Assembly (NCBI RefSeq): GCF_008632075.1
Contig: NZ_VWVM01000016.1
Coordinates: 1-64,000, forward strand
Origin: Candidatus Pantoea gossypiicola
GTDB taxonomy: Bacteria; Pseudomonadota; Gammaproteobacteria; Enterobacterales; Enterobacteriaceae
Length of the DNA: 64,000 nucleotides
Direction: 5' to 3'
Of the stretch, positions 26,099 through 33,483 are shown piece after piece. The position numbers and the translations under genes are program-made. The notes under the pieces were generated by a model. The model had not been told where the DNA came from. It ran no database searches and saw only the letters and a list, made by a program, of their open reading frames with translations. Each line of letters begins with the position of its first letter. Position 1 is the first letter of the stretch.

Positions 26099-27232
26099 AT
26101 GAAAGCAGTTGTCTATAACGGACCGTTTGACGTTTCAGTCAAAGACGTTCCGGATCCGAAAATCGTTCGTCCCACCGATGTGATTGTCCGTATTACCACC
26201 ACCAATATCTGCGGTTCTGACTTACATATGTACGAAGGGCGAACCAGCTTCGAGCAGGGTCGCATCTTCGGCCATGAGAACCTGGGACAGGTTATTGAGG
26301 CTGGCAGCGCTGTGGAGCGCGTTAAAGTCGGTGATTATGTCTGTCTGCCCTTTAACGTCGGCTGCGGCTTCTGTGAAAATTGCGAGAAAGGGTTAACCGG
26401 TTACTGTCTGACAGCCAACCCGGGTACGGCAGGTGCCGCCTATGGCTTTGCGGAGATGGGTGAATGGGAGGGCGGACAGGCGGAGCTACTTCGCGTTCCC
26501 TATGCTGATTTTAACTGCCTGGTACTGCCGCCGGATGCGGTAGAAAAAGAGGAAGATTACGTTCTGCTTTCTGATATCTTCCCCACCGGCTGGCATGCCA
26601 CTGAACTGGCAGGCTTGCGCCCTGGCGAGAGTGTTGCCATTTACGGCGCTGGCCCGGTCGGCTTAATGGCTGCGCACTCGGCCATGATTAAAGGCGCATC
26701 ACAGGTCTTTGTGGTCGATACTCATCCGGACAGACTGGCGTTAGCCGAACAGCTTGGCGCAGTGGCGATCAATGGCGTGGGTGATGAGGCGGTAAATAAA
26801 ATCCTCGAACTCACCGACAGGCGCGGCACGGATTGCGGTTGCGAATGCGTGGGTTATCAGTGCTGCAATAAACATGGCCACGAGGATAACTCCGCCACAC
26901 TGAACAGCCTTGTTGCATCCACCAAAGCCACGGGCGGCATTGGTACGGTAGGCGTTTTTGTTCCTCAGGATCCCGGCGGTGCAACCGAACTGGCTAAAGA
27001 GGGAAAAGTGCCGTTCGATTTTGGTACGTTCTGGTTTAAAGGACAATCGATGAAGACCGGCCAGTGTAATGTGAAAGCCTACAACCGCCAGCTCGCCAGG
27101 CTTATCCATCAGGGCAGAGCCAATCCGTCGCAGATCATCTCGCACCGTCTTGCACTGGCAGACGCTCCCGAAGGCTATAAGCATTTTGACGATCGTGATA
27201 ATGGCTGGACAAAGGTTATCCTCAAACCCTGA
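26099..27232 (+). CDS. Zinc-dependent dehydrogenase, glutathione-independent formaldehyde dehydrogenase type
   Basis: 377 residues from ATG 26099, which has GAGAGGTG upstream; a longer start at 26033 adds residues unlike the family. Medium-chain dehydrogenase with catalytic zinc ligands C38 and H59-E60 (ICGSDLH, FGHEN), a structural zinc loop C89/C92/C95/C103 and a Rossmann motif YGAGPVGLMAA. The insert CVGYQCCNKHGHEDNSATLNS-like segment and the overall length match Pseudomonas formaldehyde dehydrogenase, which dismutates formaldehyde with tightly bound NAD. SsuD and DmoA-like enzymes release aldehydes, formaldehyde among them, so a detoxifying role next to the sulfur island is plausible; it is a separate transcription unit. 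Confidence 0.85.
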   Translation: MKAVVYNGPFDVSVKDVPDPKIVRPTDVIVRITTTNICGSDLHMYEGRTSFEQGRIFGHENLGQVIEAGSAVERVKVGDYVCLPFNVGCGFCENCEKGLTGYCLTANPGTAGAAYGFAEMGEWEGGQAELLRVPYADFNCLVLPPDAVEKEEDYVLLSDIFPTGWHATELAGLRPGESVAIYGAGPVGLMAAHSAMIKGASQVFVVDTHPDRLALAEQLGAVAINGVGDEAVNKILELTDRRGTDCGCECVGYQCCNKHGHEDNSATLNSLVASTKATGGIGTVGVFVPQDPGGATELAKEGKVPFDFGTFWFKGQSMKTGQCNVKAYNRQLARLIHQGRANPSQIISHRLALADAPEGYKHFDDRDNGWTKVILKP

Positions 27233-27441
27233 ATCGTGAGCCATAGTGCATAAGCCACATTCAGGTTGTAATAACAGGGATAACTAAAACCGCCTGTCTG
27301 TGGTTTGGGGCTTTATATCGTATGACATAACCTTGCCGAAGCTACCGGGTGTCGCGCAAGTCATAATCAGCGGCTTTTTCTTAACTGAATTAGTGCTTTT
27401 CATTCTGGATAAATCGGATTCTGTCAGTACACCATGACTGG

Positions 27442-27480
27442 TTAACAGGTCTTCATCCTGATACCATAAAGACCTGTTAA
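27442..27480. promoter_or_regulatory. 12-bp perfect inverted repeat, likely toxin-antitoxin operator
   Basis: TTAACAGGTCTT (27442-27453) and AAGACCTGTTAA (27469-27480) are exact inverted copies around a 15-base spacer, ending 17 bases before the antitoxin ATG. Antitoxin and toxin-antitoxin complexes of this class bind such sites and repress their own promoter, so this is probably the stbDE operator. Confidence 0.7.
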
Positions 27481-27497
27481 GCAGTCCTGGAGGCCTT

Positions 27498-27749
27498 ATG
27501 CCACACATCATTTTAAGCGATACCAGTGCCAGCGTCAGCGAACTTAAAAAAAACCCGATGGCTACTGTTAATGCCGGGGACGGCTATCCCGTCGCTATTC
27601 TCAACCGCAACCAGCCTGCATTCTATTGCGTGCCGGCTGAGCTTTATGAACAGATGCTTGATGCCCTTGACGATCAGGAACTGGCTAAGCTGGTCCACGA
27701 ACGGAGCAACCAGCCTCTGCTTGATGTCGATCTGGATGCACTTTTGTGA
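27498..27749 (+). CDS. stbD: StbD-type antitoxin (Phd/YefM family)
   Basis: 83 residues. The N-terminal DNA-binding part has the Phd/YefM pattern ISELKKNP-like (VSELKKNPMATVN) and PVAILNRNQPAFYCVPAELYEQMLD, closely matching StbD from plasmid stability modules. The C-terminal tail (LAKLVHERSNQPLLDVDLDALL) would wrap the toxin. It is preceded by TGGAGGCC and an inverted-repeat operator, and its stop overlaps the toxin start (GTGA). The pair neutralises StbE and represses its own transcription. Confidence 0.9.
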   Translation: MPHIILSDTSASVSELKKNPMATVNAGDGYPVAILNRNQPAFYCVPAELYEQMLDALDDQELAKLVHERSNQPLLDVDLDALL

Positions 27750-28033
27750 GTTATACCGTCAAGTTCAGGGAAGAGGCTTTTAAAGAATGGCAGAAGCTGG
27801 ACAAATCTCTCCAGCAGCAGTTTGCTAAAAAGCTTAAGAAATGTTGTGAGAATCCCCATATCCCCTCGGCAAAATTACGTGGCATTAAAGACTGCTACAA
27901 AATCAAACTTCGGGCGTCCGGCTTTCGGCTGGTTTATCAGGTGATCGACGATCAACTGATCATTGCCGTAGTGGCTGTAGGTAAGCGCGAGCGCAATGAT
28001 GTGTATCATCTTGCCAGTGAGAGAATGCGTTAG
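27746..28033 (+). CDS. stbE: StbE-type toxin (RelE/ParE superfamily)
   Basis: 95 residues beginning at GTG 27746, inside the antitoxin stop. RelE-fold signature SYTVKFREEAFKEWQKLDKSLQQQFAKKL, then LRGIKDCYKIKLRASGFRLVYQV and VAVGKRERNDVYHLASER. Members of this branch are ribosome-associated mRNA endonucleases; the basic C-terminal residues match that mode of action. With the overlapping StbD gene it forms a complete addiction or stress module. Confidence 0.9.
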   Translation: MSYTVKFREEAFKEWQKLDKSLQQQFAKKLKKCCENPHIPSAKLRGIKDCYKIKLRASGFRLVYQVIDDQLIIAVVAVGKRERNDVYHLASERMR

Positions 28034-28393
28034 TAAGGCCTGATTTGATCATACATGCATATTTTCTGTGGAGAGGACAGATTTCATCAGGATTTACCGC
28101 TATCGATAAATCGAATTTTAAAATAAAAATATGTCTTTTGGATTGAGCTTGTTTTTCATATAGCCTCCCGGTTTATATAAGGCCAGAAAAAATAATTTTA
28201 TCAAAGACTATAATGGTAACGGGCATGACCTACTCATTTATTATATAAAAATAATTCCTGAGAGTCGATAATAACTTTGTCGGCCAGGGATTTTATTATA
28301 AAATGACACTTTGACTTTATTATTTTTATTAATAATTTAACAAGTTGTTACGTCAGCCAACTATATTAACCTGAAAAGTAGAAAGGATTTAGA
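28034..28393. other. AT-rich intergenic region after stbDE
   Basis: 360 bases, visibly lower in G+C than the genes to the left, with no supported gene or RNA. It presumably holds the promoter for the orphan gene that follows. The low-GC stretch continues through that gene, suggesting a transferred segment. Confidence 0.5.
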
Positions 28394-29179
28394 ATGTTTG
28401 ATCAAATTCTCGCTGCAATAAAAATTCGGCAGGAACTTCCAGATGCAATTGGTTATACATTCATTGAAAAACAAGATATGTTCGAAATTCCGAATGAAAT
28501 AACCAAGGATTTAAGCAAAGAGGCTTTAGAAAAAATTGAACAGTTAAGTTGCCTTTATTTCCGCATAGACAATTTCACTACCAGCGTTCAGAAAAACATA
28601 CGAGTTTTAATGTCAGGTTCATATGAATATCTTCCTCGCTTAATTTATCATCGCCGTGATGTAGATGTCGTTTTTGAGGTAATGCCCGATTTAAAAGAGA
28701 TTTTAATTAATGAAGTTTTTCCAAATGACTCTGTCATTATACAATTCTACAATACAGATAAAAAATTCAATGTTGACCAGGTGCTTATAAAAGAAAAAAC
28801 CATAACACCGACCATGCAAAAACTGGCATATGCAAAGCGCCATCCAGATCTTGCCAAAATGAGATTTACATCCTCACTATTAATTCTCATTTTATCATGC
28901 TTAGCTATTTTCTCAATATTTCCTGGCGCACATGCTTACTTTACACGCTCAGAATATGAGGAAAAAATGAGCGAATTTACTGAGAACTCGAATCTGTGCA
29001 AATATGAATTATTCGAGAACTCGGCGGACAAAGAAAAAGAACTTGAGCGTAGATTTCTTCAATTGGGAGAAGCCGGGAGTACTACACTGCTCATTAATAA
29101 AGTTCCTACACTTGCAGAACTCAAGCTTAAGGATACTGTTGTTCTGTGTGTGCCAACAAAACCCCGTGACAAATTCTAA
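28394..29179 (+). CDS. AT-rich orphan protein with one membrane segment
   Basis: 261 residues; I do not recognise a family. Residues 1-~155 look cytoplasmic and mixed alpha/beta (ALEKIEQLSCLYFRIDNF; YLPRLIYHRRDVDVVFEV). A single hydrophobic segment at ~161-180 (SLLILILSCLAIFSIFPGAHAY) is followed by a charged ~80-residue tail with two cysteines (C ~197 and ~253). Codon use is AT-rich, unlike the sulfur and arn genes. AAAGGATTTAGA before the ATG is a good ribosome site, so it is probably expressed. It stands alone downstream of stbDE; transfer with that module is likely but its role is open. Confidence 0.6.
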   Translation: MFDQILAAIKIRQELPDAIGYTFIEKQDMFEIPNEITKDLSKEALEKIEQLSCLYFRIDNFTTSVQKNIRVLMSGSYEYLPRLIYHRRDVDVVFEVMPDLKEILINEVFPNDSVIIQFYNTDKKFNVDQVLIKEKTITPTMQKLAYAKRHPDLAKMRFTSSLLILILSCLAIFSIFPGAHAYFTRSEYEEKMSEFTENSNLCKYELFENSADKEKELERRFLQLGEAGSTTLLINKVPTLAELKLKDTVVLCVPTKPRDKF

Positions 29180-29454
29180 ACCTCTAAATTTCAAAACATG
29201 CATAATTATAGTAATAAGCTGCAAGCAATAGCATCATTGATGTACAGGTGACTGCATCGCGCAACATAGGGTGCGCGTCCGTACAATTAATTTAACATAA
29301 TTAGTGTTATGCGGATAAAACACAAGCTGTTTATACTTTGCTGATTCAACACTACAACATCAACAATGCCGGGCGGCATCATGAATCGGAACAGAAAGTG
29401 AATGCAACGCTGCTACCTTTTACGGCAGCAGCCTGCTAATGACAATTCTGTCTG

Positions 29455-29838
29455 CTACGACAGCACCGCTAACGCCTCGATTTCAATTTTGGCATCTTTC
29501 GGAAGACGAGCCACCTCAACACAGGAACGCGCTGGAAATGCTCCGGCGTGCTTTGTAAAAAAGGCTTCATAAACCGCATTTACGGCGGCAAAGTCGTTCA
29601 GATCTTTGACAAAAACGGTTGTTTTAACAATGTCTTTCACCGCCAGACCTGAGGCTTCGATGATCGCTCTGACGTTCTCCAGAGACTGGTAAGCCTGAAC
29701 TTCAATCGCCTCTGACATTAGCCCTGTTTCCGGATCGACCGGTAACTGTCCAGAGGTAAAAACCATGCTGCCGGTGCTTATTGCCTGAACGTAAGGACCA
29801 ATGGCTGCCGGTGCCTGTTTTGTACTGATAATGTTCAT
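29455..29838 (-). CDS. RidA-family enamine/imine deaminase
   Basis: 127 residues, the standard YjgF/YER057c/UK114 length. Motifs are AIGPYVQAISTGSMVFTSGQLPVDPETG, YQSLENVRAIIEASG and ARSCVEVARLPKDAKIEIEALA; the arginine of the ARSCVEVARLP segment is the one RidA uses to bind the substrate carboxylate. It hydrolyses reactive enamines such as 2-aminoacrylate to pyruvate and ammonia. It is the last gene of an operon headed by a cysteine/serine-degrading enzyme that generates just that intermediate, so it is likely a dedicated partner (TdcF-like role). Confidence 0.93.
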   Translation of the reverse strand: MNIISTKQAPAAIGPYVQAISTGSMVFTSGQLPVDPETGLMSEAIEVQAYQSLENVRAIIEASGLAVKDIVKTTVFVKDLNDFAAVNAVYEAFFTKHAGAFPARSCVEVARLPKDAKIEIEALAVLS

Positions 29839-29857
29839 TTAATGCTTCTCTCTTCCG

Positions 29858-30178
29858 TTACATAAATTGGTTAAGCAGAATCAGTGAGCCTACTCCGCTG
29901 ATGACCACCCAAATCAGGCCAAACCGAAAGCTCACTAAAGTACAGACGATCGCCGCAATCACCTTGGGATTATGCAGGTCGAACTGCATACGTGAGTTAA
30001 TGTCCAGAATCTGGACGGTGATGATGGCAGGCAGCACGGTCACGGGTACGAAGCGCAGTGTTTTCCTGACCCGTTCGCTCATTTGTATTTTGCCTGCCAT
30101 CCCGGTAAAGGAGACGCGGATGAGAAATGTCACCGCTGCCATACCCAATGTCAGCGCAGCAAAGTAGCTATTATTCAT
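29858..30178 (-). CDS. azlD: AzlD-family small transporter subunit
   Basis: 106 residues from ATG 30178; a longer reading from 30412 would overlap azlC in another frame and adds nothing family-like. Four hydrophobic segments, with FLIRVSFTGMAGKI and RFVPVTVLPAIITVQIL characteristic of AzlD. AzlC-AzlD pairs export amino acids (branched-chain amino acids or analogues in studied cases). The start overlaps the azlC stop by 8 bases. Confidence 0.9.
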   Translation of the reverse strand: MNNSYFAALTLGMAAVTFLIRVSFTGMAGKIQMSERVRKTLRFVPVTVLPAIITVQILDINSRMQFDLHNPKVIAAIVCTLVSFRFGLIWVVISGVGSLILLNQFM

Positions 30179-30908
30179 GTGCGGTGTCCCTGATGATGGA
30201 AGAGCCGCTGACGTTTTTCTGCCTGCGTTCTTCCGACAGATCCACCGCCAGGCCCGCAAGCACGCCAAGCAGAGAGGCGATGACGATACCCAGTGAGCAC
30301 GGCAGGATAACCAGCAGTACGCCTGACATAGAGGCGACCAGAGCCGCGACCGTGCAGGCCTGACTTTTGACCTGAGGCACCACGATGGCGATGAAAGCGG
30401 CCACCATCGCAAAATCCAGACCGTATTTCTGAATATCCGGGAAAGAAGACCCGATCATCGCGCCCATAAAGTTTGCCAGCACCCAGAATCCCCAGAAAGT
30501 CAGCATAACGGTGAAATAGAAGAGGTATTTGTCTCCCCTGTTTTCTTCCATCTCTTTAATCGTGGTGGCATAAACCTCATCGGTCAGCGCGTAAGACATC
30601 AGGCATTTTTGAAAAAAAGAAGCATCCCGGATTTTACCGGCCAGAGAGGCACTGTAGAGTACGTGGCGCAGATTGATGACGAAGGTAGTGAAGATAATTA
30701 CCCCCAGGCTGGCACCGGTTTTCAGCATGTTCACTGCCAGCATCTGGGCTGAACCAGCAATTACGATGCAGGACCAGGCTGTGCTCTGCCACACACTCAT
30801 GCCAGCGCTGACGCTTAATGCGCCAACGATGAAGGAGAACGGAAAGTCTCCTATACAGAGGGGCATTACCGCGCTGACGCCACGGCAGATGGTGGTTTTC
30901 TTGTCCAT
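30171..30908 (-). CDS. azlC: AzlC-family amino acid exporter subunit
   Basis: 245 residues from ATG 30908 (CGGGAGAGTGTTA before it); a GTG two codons upstream is possible. Multispan inner-membrane protein with AzlC motifs: PLCIGDFPFSFIVGALSVSAGMSVWQS, AGSAQMLAVNML, INLRHVLYSASLAGKI and YALTDEVYA. It forms an exporter with AzlD. In this operon the cargo may be serine, cysteine or a related amino acid, which is inference from the adjacent degradative enzyme. Confidence 0.9.
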   Translation of the reverse strand: MDKKTTICRGVSAVMPLCIGDFPFSFIVGALSVSAGMSVWQSTAWSCIVIAGSAQMLAVNMLKTGASLGVIIFTTFVINLRHVLYSASLAGKIRDASFFQKCLMSYALTDEVYATTIKEMEENRGDKYLFYFTVMLTFWGFWVLANFMGAMIGSSFPDIQKYGLDFAMVAAFIAIVVPQVKSQACTVAALVASMSGVLLVILPCSLGIVIASLLGVLAGLAVDLSEERRQKNVSGSSIIRDTAHE

Positions 30909-30961
30909 TAACACTCTCCCGAGCCGCTCACTGAGAGCAGCTCGTCATTGTCTGAAGGCAC

Positions 30962-32263
30962 TCAACTGTGCGCGAGCGCGTCCTTTTCGGTCATGATGTG
31001 AATGATTTCTTTGTCGGTAGCAGGCATCGCGTTAACAACCAACCGGCTAAGGTTATCAACCGTCTGCTCAGCACTGACGCCGACAATGCCATCGGTGCTG
31101 CTGACCCGTACGCCCTGCCTTGCCATCAACACGGATCTGAACGCACTCGACGTCGCGGTTGAGACTTTCATTGCGCAACTGCCCGAAGCACCATCACAGA
31201 TGATTCCACTTACGTCGCTGATCATATTGATAACGGCTGACTCAACGACATTCAAATCACGGCTGAACAGCCATGCCATGCCTGCCGCAGCGCCCATTGC
31301 CGCCGTGGATGCCGCACACAGGGCCGAAAGCCGGGTGTAACGGGCATGTACGGAGATGGCTACCAGATGTGACAGTGTCAGCGCTCTGGCCAGCGTCTCC
31401 TGATCGGCGTTGAGCGACCGGGCTAACACAACGACAGGCAGCGTCGCCGTTATCCCCTGATTGCCGGATCCAAAATTGGACATGGCCGTGACTGGCGCAC
31501 CGCCCATTCGGGCGTCAGAAGCCGCCACCGTTTCCAGCTGAATACGGTAAAGCAGATCATCGCTCATCAGCCCCTGACTGAGGGCGGCTGAAAGCGTGCC
31601 GGCAATATTGAGTCCGTAGCGGCCATGTATACCCGCCTGGGATAACTCGCTATTCAGACGAGCGGCCTCGAGCATAAAATCAATATCACGCAGGGGAACC
31701 CGGGTGATGAAGTCAAACGCCTCACGCACAGAGAACTGGGGCAGTGGTGGCGTGCTGGCTTTTTTCTCCGGGCGGCAGAAGTCAGCGACAGGCTGGTCAT
31801 TCAGATAGAGTTCCGTAATGGAGGTATGCCCGCCCTTGACGACGATACGGCACCTGTTTTCCTTACCAGATACCGTCAGGTCGACGTGAATAAAATCGGG
31901 TACGGCGCGGGCGGTAATGTTAACCAGCTCCTGATCCACCAGAACCTCAGCCTGTTTAATGTGTTCTGCGGTGAGTCCGCGCAGCGCCTCCAGCCCTTTA
32001 TCAGGATCGGCACCGTAGACGCCTATGGCTGCAGCCATAGCAATACCGGAGCACTGTGTTCCCGGAATAGTCACAGCCATCGCGTTTTTATACAGATTCT
32101 CAGAAACAAAGCCCGAGACACTGACGCAGGGTTCATGCAGATAACGGCAGGCCATGGCTGCGGCAAATGCTATCGCTACCGGCTCTGTACACCCCAACGC
32201 AGGTCTGACTTCCTGCCTGAGCCATTTCAGGAAAACGTCATCGTTAATTTTACTCACAGGCAT
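30962..32263 (-). CDS. CyuA-like L-cysteine desulfidase / L-serine dehydratase family (UPF0597)
   Basis: 433 residues from ATG 32263; because GAGAGG lies directly against that ATG, the GTG at 32257 with better spacing may be the true start. Family hallmarks are RPALGCTEPVAIAFAAA, a cysteine-bearing GTQCSGIAMAAAIG, NFGSGNQGITATLPV and GIICDGASGSCAMKVS, with cysteines placed to ligate a 4Fe-4S cluster. E. coli CyuA (YhaM) splits cysteine into pyruvate, ammonia and sulfide via 2-aminoacrylate. Its gene leads the azlC-azlD-ridA operon. Serine is an alternative substrate. Confidence 0.85.
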   Translation of the reverse strand: MPVSKINDDVFLKWLRQEVRPALGCTEPVAIAFAAAMACRYLHEPCVSVSGFVSENLYKNAMAVTIPGTQCSGIAMAAAIGVYGADPDKGLEALRGLTAEHIKQAEVLVDQELVNITARAVPDFIHVDLTVSGKENRCRIVVKGGHTSITELYLNDQPVADFCRPEKKASTPPLPQFSVREAFDFITRVPLRDIDFMLEAARLNSELSQAGIHGRYGLNIAGTLSAALSQGLMSDDLLYRIQLETVAASDARMGGAPVTAMSNFGSGNQGITATLPVVVLARSLNADQETLARALTLSHLVAISVHARYTRLSALCAASTAAMGAAAGMAWLFSRDLNVVESAVINMISDVSGIICDGASGSCAMKVSTATSSAFRSVLMARQGVRVSSTDGIVGVSAEQTVDNLSRLVVNAMPATDKEIIHIMTEKDALAHS

Positions 32264-32732
32264 CCTCTCAAAATTTGATTCACTCTTTGGAGGTATGATA
32301 ATCAGGAGGGGGGAGAAATATTTTCTCAATCCCCGACTTTTAGTAAGGTTATGGAGAAAATTTTTTTCTGCTTCAGAAGATGACAGGATATTTCATACTG
32401 TAACCCAGTGAACACGTGTAGCAGAGTGCACAGGAGTATCGGCCACCAGTATGGGGAAAATTTGCAGCTGAAAATGTTTCACGAGGCTCGCTGATTTAAG
32501 AAGAATATTCTCCTTAGTCAGAAATGATATTTGTTATCAACCTGAACCGATTTTTTGATTAGATTATACTGCCTGATGCAGGCGCTGGTGTGACCATCGC
32601 GATATTCAACGTCACCAGCAATCAGCGTCTGGCAATTAAGCCCTATTGTTGGTGAATCTGCCCCCCGGGTCCTGCCTTCAGTCAGCGCCTATAACGCCTT
32701 ACCCTCACCCTTTTAAGCCAGGCGGAGACTCT
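32264..32732. other. Divergent intergenic region, cyuA-like / HAD genes
   Basis: 469 bases holding the promoters of two divergent units. No gene or regulator (such as a CyuR homologue) is visible. The half nearest the cyuA-like gene is AT-rich. Confidence 0.5.
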
Positions 32733-33428
32733 ATGACTAACAATCACAACCCCGAACCCTGCAGCGGCACCCTGTTTTTCGATGTCAATGAAACCCTGCT
32801 GGATACCACATCCCTGAACCAGGCTGTCGCGCAACGGCTCGGCGACAGGCCTGAGCGCGCCGAGGCCTGGTTTACCTCACTGTTGCATCATTCACTGGTC
32901 GAGTCAGTGACCGGCAGCTGGCACAGCTTTGGTGATATTGCAGAAGCGGTACTGAAGATGACCGCTGCGCGTTACGGCGTCACTCTGCCAGCTGGCGCGA
33001 CGCCGCTGGCTGACATCATCGCCGCCATGCCCGCCCATCCGGATATTGCCACTGGCTTGTCTGCATTGCAGCAGCAGGGTTTTACGCTGGTTGCGCTGAC
33101 CAACTCCTCAGCCGCGCTGGCTGAAAAACAACTCAGCTCAGCCAGACTGACACCGCTGTTCACTCGCATTCTCAGCGTGGAACAAGTGAAGGTGTATAAG
33201 CCCGATCTCAGAGTCTATCAGTGGGCCATGAAAGAGATGGGCAAGCCCGCCGCAGAGTGCATGATGGTGGCTGCGCATGGCTGGGATGTTGGCGGAGCAA
33301 AACGGGCTGGCATGAAAACCGCCTTTGTCAGCCGTCAGGGACAGGCACTTTATCCGCTGGCACCTGCACCTGATTTGATCGTCAGCGATATCGAGGCGCT
33401 GGCCGCACAGCTTAAGCCGCTCTGCTGA
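32733..33428 (+). CDS. HAD-superfamily hydrolase, type II haloacid dehalogenase-like
   Basis: 231 residues from ATG 32733 (GGCGGAGA upstream). HAD motif I is FFDVNETLLD with the nucleophile and acid two residues apart (D-V-N instead of the phosphatase D-x-D, as in L-2-haloacid dehalogenases, which have D-x-Y/N-x-T). Motif II is LVALTNSS, motif III KVYKPDLRVYQWAM and motif IV MMVAAHGWDVGGAKRAGM. This set fits the haloacid dehalogenase type II group. The substrate in vivo is unknown. It converges on the Fic gene. Confidence 0.85.
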   Translation: MTNNHNPEPCSGTLFFDVNETLLDTTSLNQAVAQRLGDRPERAEAWFTSLLHHSLVESVTGSWHSFGDIAEAVLKMTAARYGVTLPAGATPLADIIAAMPAHPDIATGLSALQQQGFTLVALTNSSAALAEKQLSSARLTPLFTRILSVEQVKVYKPDLRVYQWAMKEMGKPAAECMMVAAHGWDVGGAKRAGMKTAFVSRQGQALYPLAPAPDLIVSDIEALAAQLKPLC

Positions 33429-33452
33429 GCATAGTGCGCAGTGATTGCCGGT

Positions 33453-33483
33453 GAGACTCAGGCAGTCAGTCTGCCTGGGTCTC
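33453..33483. terminator. Hairpin between convergent HAD and Fic genes
   Basis: GAGACTCAGGCA pairs with TGCCTGGGTCTC across a 7-base loop (one T-G wobble). It overlaps the last codons of the Fic gene and has no U tract on either side, so it is only a probable bidirectional terminator. Confidence 0.5.

Noticed and set aside
30179..30412. N-terminal extension of azlD
   Set aside because: It lies over azlC in another frame; AzlD proper begins at 30178.
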